NCBI RefSeq assembly: GCF_051401765.1
Contig: NW_027480423.1
Span: 4,650,001 to 4,714,000, forward strand
Direction of reading: 5' to 3'
DNA from: Calliopsis andreniformis
Taxonomy: Eukaryota; Arthropoda; Insecta; Hymenoptera; Andrenidae
DNA length: 64,000 bases
Positions within the stretch are counted from its first letter, which is position 1. Every line of letters starts with the position of its first letter. Shown here one piece after another: positions 23,490 to 37,273 of the stretch. Under the pieces are notes generated by a model, which saw only the letters and a program-made list of their open reading frames with translations, was not told where the DNA came from and ran no database searches. The translations under genes and the position numbers were made by a program.

Positions 23490-24010
23490 TGAAGCCTAGG
23501 TTGTCCGGAACGTAGAAATGACGTTAACTTTCGTACTGGTCGCAATTACTCGTTTTATACGATTGAAAAACTGTTGTATTTATATTGTATTTTATGCTTC
23601 TGGCGTTGACTTCTTATGCCCTAACTATTCCGTCTGGTGGAACAACGCCCTATGGTAAAGCCTAGGTTGCCCGGAACGTAGAAATGACCATCACTTTCAA
23701 GCTGGTTGCAATTAATCCTTTTATACGATGGAAAAACTGTTGTATTTTTATTGCATTTTATGCTTCGGCCATTGACTTCTAAGGCCCTAACTATTCAATC
23801 TGTTGGAGCAACGCCCTAGGGTGTAGCCTAGGTTGCCCGGAAAGTAGAAATGACCACAACTTTCATACTGGTTGCAATTACTCGTTTTATATGATAGAAA
23901 AACTGTTGTATTTATATTGTATTTTATGCTTCTGGCGTTCACTTCTTAGGCCCTAACTATTCGATCTGGTGGAGTAACGCCCTATGGTGAAGCCTAGGTT
24001 GACCGGAACG
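23490..24010 (+). repeat. Three-monomer block (copy 1 of 23.5/26.5 kb pair)
   Basis: It matches 26477-26997 at an offset of 2987 bases (18 monomers less one) and also X1 near 33270-33780. Markers are GGTTGTCCGGAACG, GTACTGGTCGCAATTACTCG and GGTGGAGTAACGCCC. Confidence 0.7.
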
Positions 24011-25156
24011 TAGAAATGACCATAATTTTCACACCGGTAGCAATTATTCGTTTTACACGATGGAACATCTGTTCTTTTTATTTTGTATTTTATGCATCGG
24101 GCGTTGACCTCTTAGGCTCTAACTACTCAATCTGTTGGAGCAACGCCCTAGGGTGAAGCCTAGGTTGCCCGGAAAGTAGAAATGACGTTAACTTTCACAC
24201 TGGTTGCTATTATTCGTTCTATACGATGGAAAAACTGTTATATTTATATTGTGTTTTATGCTTCGGGCATTGACTTCTAAGGCCCTAGCTGTTTGATCTG
24301 TTGGAGCAACGCCCTAGAGTGTAGCCTAGGTTGCCCGGAACGTAGGAATGACCATAACTCTCACACTGGTTGCTATTGTTCGTTCTATACAATGCAAAAA
24401 CTGTTCTATTTATCTTGTATTTTATGCTTCGGGCGTTGACTTCCAAGGCCCTAACGGTTTTATCTGGTGGAGCAACGCCCTAGAGTGAAGCCTAGGTTGC
24501 CCAGAACGTAGAAGTGACCATAACTTTCACACTGGTTGCTATTATTCGTTCTATACGATGGAAAAACTGTTATATTTATATTGTATTTTATGCTTCGGGC
24601 GTTGACTTCTAAGGCCCTAGCTGTTTGATCTGGTGGAGCAACGCCCTAGAGTGAAGCCCAGGTTGCCCGAACATAGAAATGACCATAACTTTCACACTCA
24701 TTGCTATTATTCGTTTTATACCATGGAAAAACTGTTATATCTATATTGTATTCCATGCTTCTGGCGGTGCCTTCTTAGGCACTAACTATTCGATCTGTTG
24801 GAACAACACCCTAGAGTGAAGCCTACGTTGCCTGGAACGTAGAAAAGACCATCACTTTCACACTGGTTGCAATTATTCCTGATATACGATGGAAAAACTC
24901 TTGTATATTTATTGTATTTTATGCTTCGGGCGTATACTTCTATGGCCCTACATATTCGATCTGGTGGAGCAACACCCTACAGTGAAGCCTCGGTTGCCCG
25001 GAAAGTAGAAATGACCATAACTTTCATACTGGTTGCAATTATTCCTTTTATACGATGGAAAAACTGTTGTATTTATACTGTATTTTATGCTTCTGGCGTT
25101 GACTTCTAAGGCCCTAGTTATTCGATCTGGTGGAGCAACGCCCTAGAGTGATGCCT
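24011..25156 (+). repeat. Monomers including an unusual CATTGC/CCATGG variant
   Basis: About seven monomers. The part at about 24671-25020 contains CACTCATTGCTATTATTCG, TTATACCATGGAAAAAC and GGCGGTGCCTTC, and matches 38780-39130 at an offset of 14109 bases (85 monomers less one). One 80-codon frame (24867-25109) crosses here and is taken as fortuitous. Confidence 0.7.
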
Positions 25157-26489
25157 AGGTTGCCCGGAACGTAGAAATGACCATCACTTTCAAACTGGTT
25201 GCAATTAACCCTTTTATACGATGGAAAATCTGTTGTATTTTTATTTCATTTTATGCTTCCGGCGTTGACTTCTAAGGCCCTAACTATTCAATCTGTTGGA
25301 GCAACGCCCTAGGGTGAAGCCTAGGTTGCCCGGAAAGTAGAAATGACGTTATCTTTCATACTGGTTGCAATTATTCGTTTTATACGATGGAGAAACTGTT
25401 GTATTTATATGGTATTTTATGCTTCTGGCGTTGACTTCTAAGGCACTAACTATTCGACCTGGTGGAGCAACGCCCTAGAGTGAAGCCTAAGTTGCCCGGA
25501 ACGCAGCAATTACCATCACTTTGAAACTGGTTGCAAATATTCCTGTTATATGATGGAGAAACTGTTGTATTTTTATAGCATTTTATGCTTCGGGCATTGA
25601 CTTCTAAGGCCCTAACTATTCAATCTGTAGGAGCAACGCCCTAGGGTGTAGCCTAGGATGCCCGTGAAGTAGAAATGACCATAGCTTTCATACTGGTTGC
25701 AATTATTCGTTTTATATGATGGAAAAACTGTTGTATTTATATTGTATTTTATGCTTCTGTCGTTGACGTCTAAGGCCGCAGCTATTAGATGTGGTGGAGC
25801 AACGCACTAGACTGACGCCTCGGTTGCCCGGAACGTAGAAATGACCATTACTTTCGCAATGTTTGCAATTATACATTTTATAAGATGGAAAAACCGTTGT
25901 ACTTATATCGTATTTTATGCTTCTGGCGTTGACTTCTTAGGCCCTAACTATTCCATCTGGTGGAACAACGCCCTAGGGTGATGCCTAGGTTGCCCGGAAC
26001 GTAGAAATGGAAATAACTTTGACACCGGTAGCAATTATTCGTTTTATACGATGGAAAAACGGTTCTATTTATTTTGTATTTTATGCTTCGGCCGTCGACT
26101 ACTAAGGCACTAACTATTCGATCTGTTGAAGCAACGCCCTAGGGTGAAGCCTAGGTTGCCCGGAACGTAGGAATGACCATAACTTTCACACTGGTTGCTA
26201 TTATTCGTTTTATACGATGGAAAAACTGTTATATTTATATCGTATTTTATGCTTCTGGCGCTGACTTCTTAGGTCCTAACTATTCGATCTGGTGGAACAA
26301 CGCCGTAGAGTGAAGCCTAGGTTGCCCGGAACGTAAAAATGCCCATTACTTTCTCAATGGTTGCTATTATTCGTTTTATGCGATGGAAAAGCTGTTGTAT
26401 ATATACCGAATTTTATGCTTCTGGCGTTGACTTCTTATGCCCTAACTATTCCATCTGGTGGAACAACGCCCTAGGGTGAAGCCTAGGTT
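25157..26489 (+). repeat. Eight-monomer block, copy 1 (partner at 61671-63003)
   Basis: It shares many rare variants with 61671-63003 at an offset of 36514 bases: GGAAAATCTGTTG, TTTTATTTCATTTTATGC, GTATTTTTATAGC, AGGATGCCCGTGAAG and GGCCGTCGACTACTAAGG. Parts also match 60283-61180. It is the longest-distance clear match I saw within the window. Confidence 0.8.
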
Positions 26490-26997
26490 GTCCGGAACGT
26501 AGAAATGACGTTAACTTTCGTACTGGTCGCAATTACTCGTTTTATACGATTGAAAAACTGTTGTATTTATATTGTATTTTATGCTTCTGGCGTTGACTTC
26601 TTATGCCCTAACTATTCCATCTGGTGGAACAACGCCCTATGGTAAAGCCTAGGTTGCCCGGAACGTAGAAATGACCATCACTTTCAAGCTGGTTGCAATT
26701 AATCCTTTTATACGATGGAAAAACTGTTGTATTTTTATTGCATTTTATGCTTCGGCCATTGACTTCTAAGGCCCTAACTATTCAATCTGTTGGAGCAACG
26801 CCCTAGGGTGTAGCCTAGGTTGCCCGGAAAGTAGAAATGACCACAACTTTCATACTGGTTGCAATTACTCGTTTTATATGATAGAAAAACTGTTGTATTT
26901 ATATTGTATTTTATGCTTCTGGCGTTCACTTCTTAGGCCCTAACTATTCGATCTGGTGGAGTAACGCCCTATGGTGAAGCCTAGGTTGACCGGAACG
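26477..26997 (+). repeat. Three-monomer block (copy 2 of 23.5/26.5 kb pair)
   Basis: This is the partner of 23490-24010. It is joined on its left to the 25-kb block at GCCTAGGTTG and on its right to the 27-kb block, in register at both ends. Confidence 0.7.
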
Positions 26998-26999
26998 TA

Positions 27000-27426
27000 C
27001 AAATGACCATCACTTTCACACGGGTTGCAATTATTCCTGTTATAGGACGGAAAGACTGTTGTATTTTTATTGTATTTTATGCTGCTGGCGTTCACTTCTT
27101 AGGCCCTAACTATTCGATCTGGTGGAACAACGACCTGGGGTGAAGCCTAGGTTGCCCGGAACGTAGAAATGACCATAACTTTCACACTGGTTGCAATTAT
27201 TCGTTTTATACGATGGAAAAGCTGTTGTATTTATATCGTATTTTATGCTTCTGGCGTTGACTTCTTGGGCCGTAACTTTTCGATCTGGTGGAGCAACGCC
27301 CTGGAGTAAAGCCTAGGTTGCGCGGAACATAGAATTGGACATCACTTTCAAACTGGTTGCAATTATTCCTGTTATATGATGGAAACACTGTTGTATTTTT
27401 ATTGCATTTTATGCTTCGGGCGTTGA
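27000..27426 (+). repeat. Block R, copy 1 (27 monomers upstream of copy 2)
   Basis: About 2.6 monomers match 31482-31908 at an offset of exactly 4482 bases (27 monomers). Markers are TTGGGCCGTAACTTTTCG, GGAGTAAAGCCTAGG and GCGCGGAACATAGAATTGG. Its second half also matches 13597-13790. Confidence 0.75.
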
Positions 27427-28157
27427 TTTCTTAGGCCCTAACTACTCAATCTGGTGGTACAACGCCCTAGAGTAAGGCCTACGTTGCCCGGAACGTAGAA
27501 ACGACCATCACTTCCATACTGGTAGCAATTATTCGTTTTATACGATGGAAAAACAGTTGTGTTTATACTGTATTTTATGCTTCTGGCGCTGACTTCTGAG
27601 GCCGTAGCTATTCGATGTGGTGGAGCAACGCCCTAGAGTGAAGCATAGGTTGCCCGGAACGTAGAAATGACCATCACTTTCAAACTGGTTGCAATTATTC
27701 CTGTTATAGGATGGAAGAACTGTTGTATTTATATTGTATTTTATGCTGCTGGCGTTCACTTCTTGGGCCCTAACTATTCGATCTGGTGGAGCAACGCCCT
27801 ACAGTGAAGCCTAGGTTGCCCGGAACGTAGAAATGAGCATAACTTTCACACTGGCTGCTATTATTCGTTTTATACGATGGAAAAGCTGTTGTTTTTATAT
27901 TGTATTTTATGCTTCCGGTGTTGACTTCTTAGACCCTAACTCTTCGATCTGGTGGCGCAACGCCTCAGAGTTGAGTCTAGGACGCCCGAAACGTCGAAAT
28001 GGTCGTTACTTTCGCACAGGTTGCAATTGGTTATGCTATACAATGGAAAAACTGTTGTATTTATACTGTATTTTATGCTTCTGGCGTTGACTTCTAAGGC
28101 CGTAGCTATTCGATGTGGTGGAGCAACGCCCTAGAGTGAAGCCTAGGTTGCCTGGAA
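27420..28157 (+). repeat. Block P, copy 2
   Basis: This is the partner of 16133-16870. Copy 2 has private changes such as GTGGTACAACGCC near 27453 and GTGGCGCAACGCC near 27952. It runs straight into block Q copy 2, without the 11 monomers present in the 16-18 kb arrangement. Confidence 0.8.
27875..28040 (+). repeat. Divergent monomer subtype
   Basis: This is the copy of the 16588 monomer, with CGAAACGTCGAAATGGTC. Fortuitous frames at 27833-28090 and 27952-28134 cross it. Confidence 0.75.
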
Positions 28158-28870
28158 CGTAGAAATGCCTATTACTTTCACACTGGTTGAAATTATTAGT
28201 TTTATACGATGGAAAAACTGTTCTATTTATTTTGTATTTTATACTTCGGGCGTTGACTTCTAAGGCCCTAACTATTCCATCTGGTGGAACAACGACCTAG
28301 GGTGAAGCCTAGGTTGCCCGGAACGTAGAAATGACCATAACTTTCACACCGGTAGCAATTATACGTTTTATACAATGGAAAAACTGTACTATTTACTTTG
28401 TATTTTATGCTTCGGGCGTTGACTTCTAAGGCCCTAGCTATTCGATCTGGTGGAGCAACGCCCTAGAGTGAAGCCTAGGTTGCCCGGAACGTAGAAGTGA
28501 CCATCACTTTCAAACTGGTTGCAATTAATCCTTTTATACGATGGAAAAACTGTTGCATTTTTATTGCATTTTATGCGTCGGGCGTTGACTTCTAAGGCCC
28601 TAACTATTCAATCTGTTGGAGCGACGCCCTAGGGTGAAGCCTAGGTTGCTCGGAACGTAGAAATGACGTTAACTTTCATACTGGTTGCAATTACTCGTTT
28701 TATACGATTGAAAAACTGTTGTATTTATATTGTATTTTATGCTTCTGGCGTTGATTTCTTAGGCCCTAACTACTCAATCTGGTGGAACAACGCCCTAGAG
28801 TGAGGCCTAGGTTGCCCGGAACGTAGAAATGAGCATAACTTTCACACTGACTGCTATTATTCGTTTTATA

Positions 28871-29036
28871 CGATGGAAAACCTGTTGTTTTTATATTGTA
28901 TTTTATGCTTCCGGTGTTGACTTCTTAGACCCTAACTCTTCGATCTGGTGGAGCAACGCCTCAGAGTTGAGTCTAGGACGCCCGAAACGTCGAAATGATC
29001 GTTACTTTCGCACTGGTTGCAATTGGTTATGCTATA
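28871..29036 (+). repeat. Divergent monomer subtype
   Basis: This is the copy of the 19410 monomer. An 85-codon frame (28829-29086) crosses it and is regarded as fortuitous. Confidence 0.75.
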
Positions 29037-30352
29037 CAATGGAAAAACTGTTGTATTTATACTGTATTTTATACTTCGGGCGTTGACTTCTAAGGCCCTA
29101 ACTATTCCATCTGGTGGAACAACGACCTAGGGTGAAGCCTAGGTTGCCCGGAACGTAGAAATGACCATAACTTTAACACCGGTAGCAATTATACGTTTTA
29201 TACAATGGAAAAACTGTACTATTTACTTTGTATTTTATGCTTCGGGCGTTGACTTCTAAGGCCCTAGCTATTCGAACTGGTGGAGCAACGCCCTAGAGTG
29301 AAGCCTAGGTTGCCCGGAACGTAGAAGTGACCATCACTTTCAAACTGGTTGCAATTAATCCTTTTATACGATGGAAAAACTGTTGTATTTATATTGTATT
29401 TTATGCTTCGGGCGTAGACTTCTAAGGCCCTAGTTATTCGATCTGGTGGAGCAACGCCCTAGAGTGAAGCCTAGGTTGCCCGGAACGTAGAAATGACCAT
29501 CACTTTCAAACTGGTTGCAATTAATCCTTTTGTACAATGGAAAAGCTGTTGTATTTTTATTGCATTTTATGCTTCCGGCGTTGACTTCTAAGGCCCTAAC
29601 TATTCAATCTGTTGGAGCAACGCCCTAGCGTGAAGCCTAGGTTGCCCGGAACGTAGAAATGACCATAACTTTCACACTGGTTGCTATTATTCGTTTTATA
29701 CAATGGAAAAACTGTTCTATTTATTTTGTATTTTATGCTTCGGGCGTTGACTTCTAAGGCCCTAACTGTTTGCTCTGGTAGAGCAACGCCCTAGAGTGAA
29801 GCCTAGGTTGCCCGGAACGTAGAAGTGACCATAACTTTCACACTGGTTGCTATTATTCGTTCTATACGATGGAAAAACTGTTATATTTATATTGTATCTT
29901 ATGCTTCTGGCGTTGACTTCTTAGGCCCTAACAATTCGATCTGGTGGAACAACGCCCTAGAGTGAAGCCTAGGTTGCCTGGAACGTACAAATGACCATCA
30001 CTTTCACAAGGGTTGCAATTATTCCTGTTATAGGACGGAAAGACTGTTGTATTTTTATTGTATTTTATGCTTCAGGCGTTGACTTCTGAGGCCGTTGCTA
30101 TTCGATGTAGTGGAAGAACGCCATAGAGTGAAGCCTAGGTTGCCCGGAACGTAGAAATGACCATAACTATCATACTGGTTGCAATTATTAGTTTTATATG
30201 ATGGAAGAACTGTTGTATTTATATTGTATTTTATGCTGCTGGCGTTCACTTCTTTGGCCCTAACTATTCGATCTGGTGGAACAACGACCTGGGGTGAAGC
30301 CTAGGTTGCCCGGAACGGAGAAATGACCATAACTTTCACACTGGTTGCTATT

Positions 30353-30369
30353 ATTCGTTTTATACGGTG
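30353..30369 (+). other. CENP-B-box-like 17-mer, 8 of 9
   Basis: This is the copy of the 20892 site carried in block Q copy 2, at an offset of 9461 bases. Confidence 0.5.
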
Positions 30370-30678
30370 GAAAAACTGTTATATTTATATTGTACTTTAT
30401 GCTTCTGGCGTTGCCTTCTTAGGCCCTAACTGTTCGATCTGGTGGAACATCGCCCTAGAGTGAAGCCTAGGTTACCCGGAACGTAGGAATGACCAGTACT
30501 TTCACACTGTTTGCAGTTATTCCTGCTATACGATGGAAAAACTGTTGCATCTTTATTGAATTTTATGCTTCTGGCGTTGACTTCTAAGGCCCTAACTATT
30601 CTATCTGGTCGACCAACGCCCTAGAGTGAAGCCTAGGTTGCTCGGAATGTAGAAATGACCATAACATTCACACTGGTT

Positions 30679-31427
30679 GAAATTATTCGTTTTATACGAT
30701 GGAAAAACTGTTGTATTTATATTGTATTTTATGCTTCTGGCGTTGATTTCTTAGGCCCTAACTATTCAGTCTGGTGGAACAACGCCCTAGCGTGAGGCCT
30801 AGGTTGCCCGGAACATAGAAATGACCATCACTTCCATACTGGTAGCAATTATTCGTTTTATACGATGGAAAAACTGTTCTATTTATTTTATATTTTATGC
30901 TTCTGGCGTTGACTTCTAAGGCACTAACTATTCGATCTGGTGGAGCAACGCCCTAGAGTAAAGCCTAGGTTGCCCGGAACGTAGAAATGACCATCACGTT
31001 CAAACTGGTTGCAATTAATCCTTTTGTACGATGGAAAAGCTGTTGTATTTTTATTGCATTTTATGCTTCCGGCGTTGACTTCTAAGGCCCTAACTATTCA
31101 ATCTGTTGGAGCAACGCCCTAGCGTGAAACCTAGGTTGCCCGGAACGTAGAAATGACCATAACTTTCACACTGGTTGCTATTATTCGTTTTATACAATGG
31201 AAAAACTGTTCTATTTATTTTGTATTTTATGCTTCGGGCGTTGACTTCTAAGGCCCTAACTGTTTGATCTGGTGGAGCAACGCCCTAGAGTGAAGCCTAG
31301 GTTGCCCGGAACGTAGAAGTGACCATAACTTTCACACTGGTTGCTATTATTCGTTCTATACGATGGAAAAACTGTTATATTTATATTGTATCTTATGCTT
31401 CTGGCGATGACTTCTTAGGCCCTAACA
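30679..31427 (+). repeat. Monomers leading into X1
   Basis: About 4.5 monomers match 48273 onwards in Y1 at an offset of 17594 bases, sharing GCGTGAGGCCTAGG, TATTTTATATTTTATGC and GCGTGAAACCTAGG. One monomer here, ending near 31460, is missing in Y1 and Y2, which shifts the later offset to 17428. Confidence 0.75.
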
Positions 31428-34400
31428 ATTCGATCTGGTGGAACAACGCCCTAGAGTGAAGCCTAGGTTGCCTGGTACGTCCAAATGACCATCACTTTCA
31501 CACGGGTTGAAATTATTCCTGTTATAGGACGGAAAGACTGTTGTATTTTTATTGTATTTTATGCTGCTGGCGTTCACTTCTTAGGCCCTAACTATTCGAT
31601 CTGGTGGAACAACGACCTGGGGTGAAGCCTAGGTTGCACGGAACGTAGAAATGACCATAACTTTCACACTGGTTGCAATTATTCGTTTTATACGATGGAA
31701 AAGCTGTTGTATTTATATCGTATTTTATGCTTCTGGCGTTGACTTCTTGGGCCGTTACTTTTCGATCTGGTGGAGCAACGCCCTGGAGTAAAGCCTAGGT
31801 TGCGCGGAACATAGAATTGGACATCACTTTCAAACTGGTTGCAATTATTCCTGTTATATGATGGAAACACTGTTGTATTTTTATTGCATTTTATGCTTCG
31901 GGCGTTGACTTCTAAGGCCCTAGCTATTCGATCTGGTGGAGCACCACCCTAGAGTGAAGCCTAGGTTGCCCGGAACGTAGAAATGACCATCACTTTCACA
32001 CTGAATGCTATTATTCGTTCTATACGATGGAAAAACTGTTATATTTATATTGTATCTTATGCTTCTGGCGTTGACTTCTTAGGCCCTAACAATTCGATCT
32101 GGTGGAACAACGCCCTAGAGTGAAGCCTAGGTTGCCTGGAACGTACAAATGATCATCACTTCCACACGGGTTGCAATTATTCCTGTTATAGGATGGAAAG
32201 GCTATTGTATTCTTATTGTATTTTATGTTTCAGGCGTTGACCTCTGAGGCCGTAGCTATTCGATGTGGTGGAAGAACGCCATAGAGTGAAGCCTAGGTTG
32301 CCCGGAACGTAGAAATGACCATAACTTTCATACTGGTTGCAATTATTCGTTTTACATGATGGAAGAACTGTTGTATTTATATTGTATTTTATGCTTCTGG
32401 TGTTCACTTCTCAGGCCCTAGCTATTCGTTCTGGTGGAACAACGACCTGGGGTGAAGCCTAGGTTGCCCGGAACGTAGAAATGACCATAACTTTCACACT
32501 GGTTGCTATTATTCGTTTTATACGATGGAAAAACTGTTATATTTATATTGTATCTTATGCTTCTGGCGTTGCCTTCTTAGGACCTAACTGTTCGATCTGG
32601 TGGAACAACGCCCTAGAGTGAAGCCTAGGTTACCCGGAACGTAGGAATGACCAGTACTTTCACACTGTTTGCAATTATTCCTGCTATACGATTGAAAAAC
32701 TGTTGCATCTTTATTGAATTTTATGCTTCTGGCGTTGACTTCTAAGGCCCTAACTATTCTATCTGGTGGATCAACGCCCTAGAGTGTAGCCTAGGTTGCT
32801 CGGAATGTAGAAATGACCATAACATTCACACTGGTTGAAATTATTCGTTTTATACAATGGAAAAACTGTTATATTTATATTGTATTTTATGCTTCTGGCG
32901 TTGATTTCTTAGGCCCTAACTATTCAATCTGGTGGAACAACGCCGTAGAGTGAGGCCTAGGTTGCCCGCAACGTAGAAATGACCATCACTTCCATACTGG
33001 TAGCAATTATTCGTTTTATACGATGGAAAAACTGTTGTGTTTATATTGTATTTTATGCTTCTGGCGTTGACTTCTAAGGCACTAACTATTCGATCTGGTG
33101 GAGCAACGCCCTAGGGTAAAGCCTAGGTTGCCCGGAACGTAGAAGTGACCATCACTTTCAAACTGTTTCCAATTAATCCTTTTATACGATGGAAAAACTG
33201 ATGTATTTTTATTGCATTTTATGCTTCCGGCGTTGACTTCTAAGGCCCTAACTATTCAATCTGTTAGAGCAACGCCCTAGGGTGAAGCCTAGGTTGTCCG
33301 GAACGTAGAAATGACGTTAACTTTTGTACTGGTCGCAATTACTCGTTTTATACGATTGAAAAACTGTTTTATTTATATTGTATTTTATGCTTCTGGCGTT
33401 GACTTCTTATGCCCTAACTATTCCATCTGGTGGAACAACGCCCTATGGTAAAGCCTAGGTTGCCCGGAACGTAGAAATGACCATCACTTTCAAGCTGGTT
33501 GCAATTAATCCTTTTATACGATGGAAAAACTGTTGTATTTTTATTGCATTTTATGCTTCGGCCATTGACTTCTAAGGCCCTAACTATTCAATCTGTTGGA
33601 GCAACGCCCTAGGGTGTAGCCTAGGTTGCCCGGAAAGTAGAAATGACCACAACTTTCATACTGGTTGCAATTACTCGTTTTATATGATAGAAAAACTGTT
33701 GTATTTATATTGTATTTTATGCTTCTGGCGTTCACTTCTTAGGCCCTAACTATTCGATCTGGTGGAACAACGCCCTGGGGTGAAGCCTAGGTTGCCGGAA
33801 CGTAGAAATGACCTTGACTTTCACACTGGTTGCTATTATTCGTTTTATACGATGGAAAAACTGTTCTATTTATTTTGTATTTTATGCTTCTGGCGTTGAC
33901 TTCTAAGGCACTAACTATTCGATCTGGTGGAGCAACGCCCTAGAGTGAAGCCTAAGTTGCCCGGAACGTAGCAATTACCATCACTTTCAAACTGGTTGCA
34001 AATATTCCTGTTATATGATGGAAAAACTGTTGTATTTTTATTGCATTTTATGCTTCGGGCATTAACTTCTAAGGCCCCAAATATTTAATCTGTAAGAGCA
34101 ACGCCCTATGGTGTAGCCCAGGTTGCCCGTATAGTAGAAATGACCCTAGCTTTCATACTGGTTGCAATTATTCTTTTTGTATGATGGAAAAACTGTTGTA
34201 TTTATATTGTATTTTTTGCTTCTGGCGTTCACTTCTTAGGCCCTAACTATTCGATCTGGTGGAGTAACGCCCTATGGTGAAGCCTAGGTTGACCGGAACG
34301 TAGAAGTGACCATAATTTTCACACCGGTAGCAATTATTCGTTTTACACGATGGAAAATCTGTTCTTTTTATTTTGTATTTTATGCATCGGGCGTTGACCT

Positions 34401-36837
34401 CTAAGGCTCTAACTACTCAATCTGTTGGAGCAACGCCCTAGGGTGAAGCCTAGGTTGCCCGGAAAGTAGAAATGACGTTAACTTTCACACTGGTTGCTAT
34501 TATTCGTTCTATACGATGGAAAAACTGTTATATTTATATTGTATTTTATGCTTCGGGCGTTGACTTCTAAGGCCCTAGCTATTCGATCTGGTGGAGCAAC
34601 GCCCTAGAGTGAAGCCTAGGTTGCCCGGAACGTAGAAGTGACCATCACTTTCAAAATGGTTGCAAATATTCCTGTTATATGATGGAAAAACTGTTTTATT
34701 TTTATTGCATTTTATGCTTCGGGCATTGACTTCTAAGGCCCTAACTATTCAATCTGTAGGAACAACGCCCTAGGGTGTAGCCTAGGTTGCCCGTAAAGTA
34801 GAAATGACCATAGCTTTCATACTGGTTGCAATTATTCGTTTTATATGATGGAAAAGCTGTTGCATCTTTATTGAATTTTATGCTTCTGGCGTTGACTTCT
34901 AAGGCCCTCACTATTCTATCTGGTGGATCAACGACCTAGAGTGAAGCCTAGGTTGCTCGGAATGTAGAAATGACCATAACATTCACACTGGATGAAATTA
35001 TTCGTTTTACACGATGGAAAAACAGTTATATTTATATTGTATTTTATGCTTCTGCCGTTGATTTCTTAGGCCCTAACTATTCAATCTGGAGGAACAACGC
35101 CCTAGAGTGAGGCCTAGGTTGCCCGGAACGTAGAAATGACCATCACTTCCATACTGGTAGCAATTATTCGTTTTATACGATGGAATAACTGTTGTATTTA
35201 TATTGTATTTTATGCTTCTGGCGTTGACTTCTAAGGCACTAACTATTCGATCTCGTGGAGCAACGCCCTAGAGTGAAGCCTAGGTTGCCCGGAACGTAGA
35301 AATGACCATCACTTTCAAAATGGTTGCAATTATTCCTGTTATATGATGGAAAAACTGTTGTATTTATATTGTATTTTATGCTACGGGCGTTGACTTCTTA
35401 GGCCCTAACTATTCAATCTGTTGGATCAGCGCCCTAGAGTGAAGCCTAGGTTGCTCGGAATGTAGAAATGACAATAACATTCACACTGGTTGAAATTATT
35501 CGTTTAATACGATGGAAAAGCTGTTGCATCTTTATTGTATTTTATGCTTCTGGCGTTGACTTCTAAGGCCCTAACTATTCGATCTGGTGGAGCAACGCCC
35601 TAGAGTGAAGCCTAGGTTGCCCGGAACGTAGAAATGACCATCACTTTCACACTGGATGCTATTATTCGTTCTATACGATGGAAATACTGTTATATATATA
35701 TTGTATCTTATGCTTCTGGCGTTGACTTCTTAGACCCTAACAATTCGATCTGGTGGAACAACGCCCTAGAGTAAAGCCTAGGTTGCCCGGAACGTAGAAG
35801 TGACCATCACTTTCGAACTGTTTGCAATTAATCCTTTTATACGATGGAAAAACTGATGTATTTTTATTGCATTTTATGCTTCCGGCGTTGACTTCTAAGA
35901 CCCTAACTATTCAATCTGTTGGAGCAACGCCCTAGGGTGAAGCCTAGGTTGCCCGGAACATAGAAATGACGTTAACTTTCGTACTGGTTGCAATTACTCG
36001 TTTTATACGATTGAAAAACTGTTGTACTTATATTGTATTTTATGCTTCTGGCGTTGACTTCTTATGCCCTAACTATCCCATCAGGTGGAACAACGCCATA
36101 TGGTGAAGCCTAGGTTGCCCGGAACGTAGAAGTGACCACAGCTTTCACACCGGTAGCAATTATTCGTTTTATACGATGGAAAAACTGTCCTATTTATTTT
36201 GTATTTTATGCTTCTGTCGTTGACGTCTAAGGCCGTAGCTATTAGATGTGGTGGAGCAACGCCATAGGGTGGAGCCTAGGTTGCCCGGAACGTAGAAGTG
36301 ACCATCACTTTCAAAATGGTTACAAATATTCCTGTTATATGATGGAAAAACTGTTGTATTTTTATTGCATTTTATGCTTCGGGCATTGACTTCTAAGGCC
36401 CTAACTATTCAATCTGTAGGAGCAACGCCCTAGGGTGTAGCCTAGGTTGCCCGTAAAGTAGAAATGACCATAGCTTTCATACTGGTTGCCATTATTCGTT
36501 TTATATGATGGAAAAACTGTTGTGTTTATATTGTATTTTATGCTTCTGTCGTTGACGTCTAAGGCCGCAGCTATTAGATGTGGTGGAGCAACGCACTAGT
36601 ATGACGCCTAGGATGCCCGGAACGTAGAAGTGACCATCACTTTCAAACTGGTTGCAATTAATCCTTTTATACGATGGAAAAACTGATGTATTTTTATTGC
36701 ATTTTATGCTTCCGGCGTAGACTTCTAAGGCCCTAACTATTCAATCTGTTGGAGCAACGCCCTAGGGTGAAGCCTAGGTTGCCCGGAACATAGAAATGAC
36801 CATAACTTTCACACAGGTTGCAATTATTCGTTTTCTA

Positions 36838-37003
36838 CGATGGAAAAGCTGTTGTTTTTATATTGTATTTTATGCTTCCGGTGTTGACTTCTTAGACCCT
36901 AACTCTTCGATCTGGTGGAGCAACGCCTCAGAGTTAAGTCTAGGATGCCCGAAACGTCGAAATGATCGTTACTTTCGCACTGGTTGCAATTGGTCATGCT
37001 ATA
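36838..37003 (+). repeat. Divergent monomer subtype (in X1)
   Basis: CAACGCCTCAGAGTTAAG followed by TCTAGGATGCCCGAAACG marks the subtype in the GTTAAG form, as at 1159. The frame at 36796-37053 is a stop-loss read-through. Confidence 0.75.
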
Positions 37004-37273
37004 CAATGGAAAAACTGTTGTATTTATACTGTATTTTATGCTTCTGGCGTTGACTTCTAAGGCCGTAGCTATTCGACGTGGTGCAGCAACGCCCTAGGGT
37101 GAAGCCTAGGTTGCCCGGAACGTAGAAATGACCATAACTTTCACACCGGTAGAAATTATACGTTTTATACAATGGAAAAACTGTTCTATTTATTTTGTAT
37201 TTTATGCTTCGGGCGTTGACTTCTAAGGACCTACCTATTTGATCTGGTGGAGCGACGCCCTAGAGTAAAGCCT

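Larger units (their letters stand above)
28099..30678 (+). repeat. Block Q, copy 2
   Basis: This is the partner of 18638-21217 at an offset of 9461 bases. From about 29436 to its end it is also the source-like partner of 47030-48270 at an offset of 17594 bases. Confidence 0.85.
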
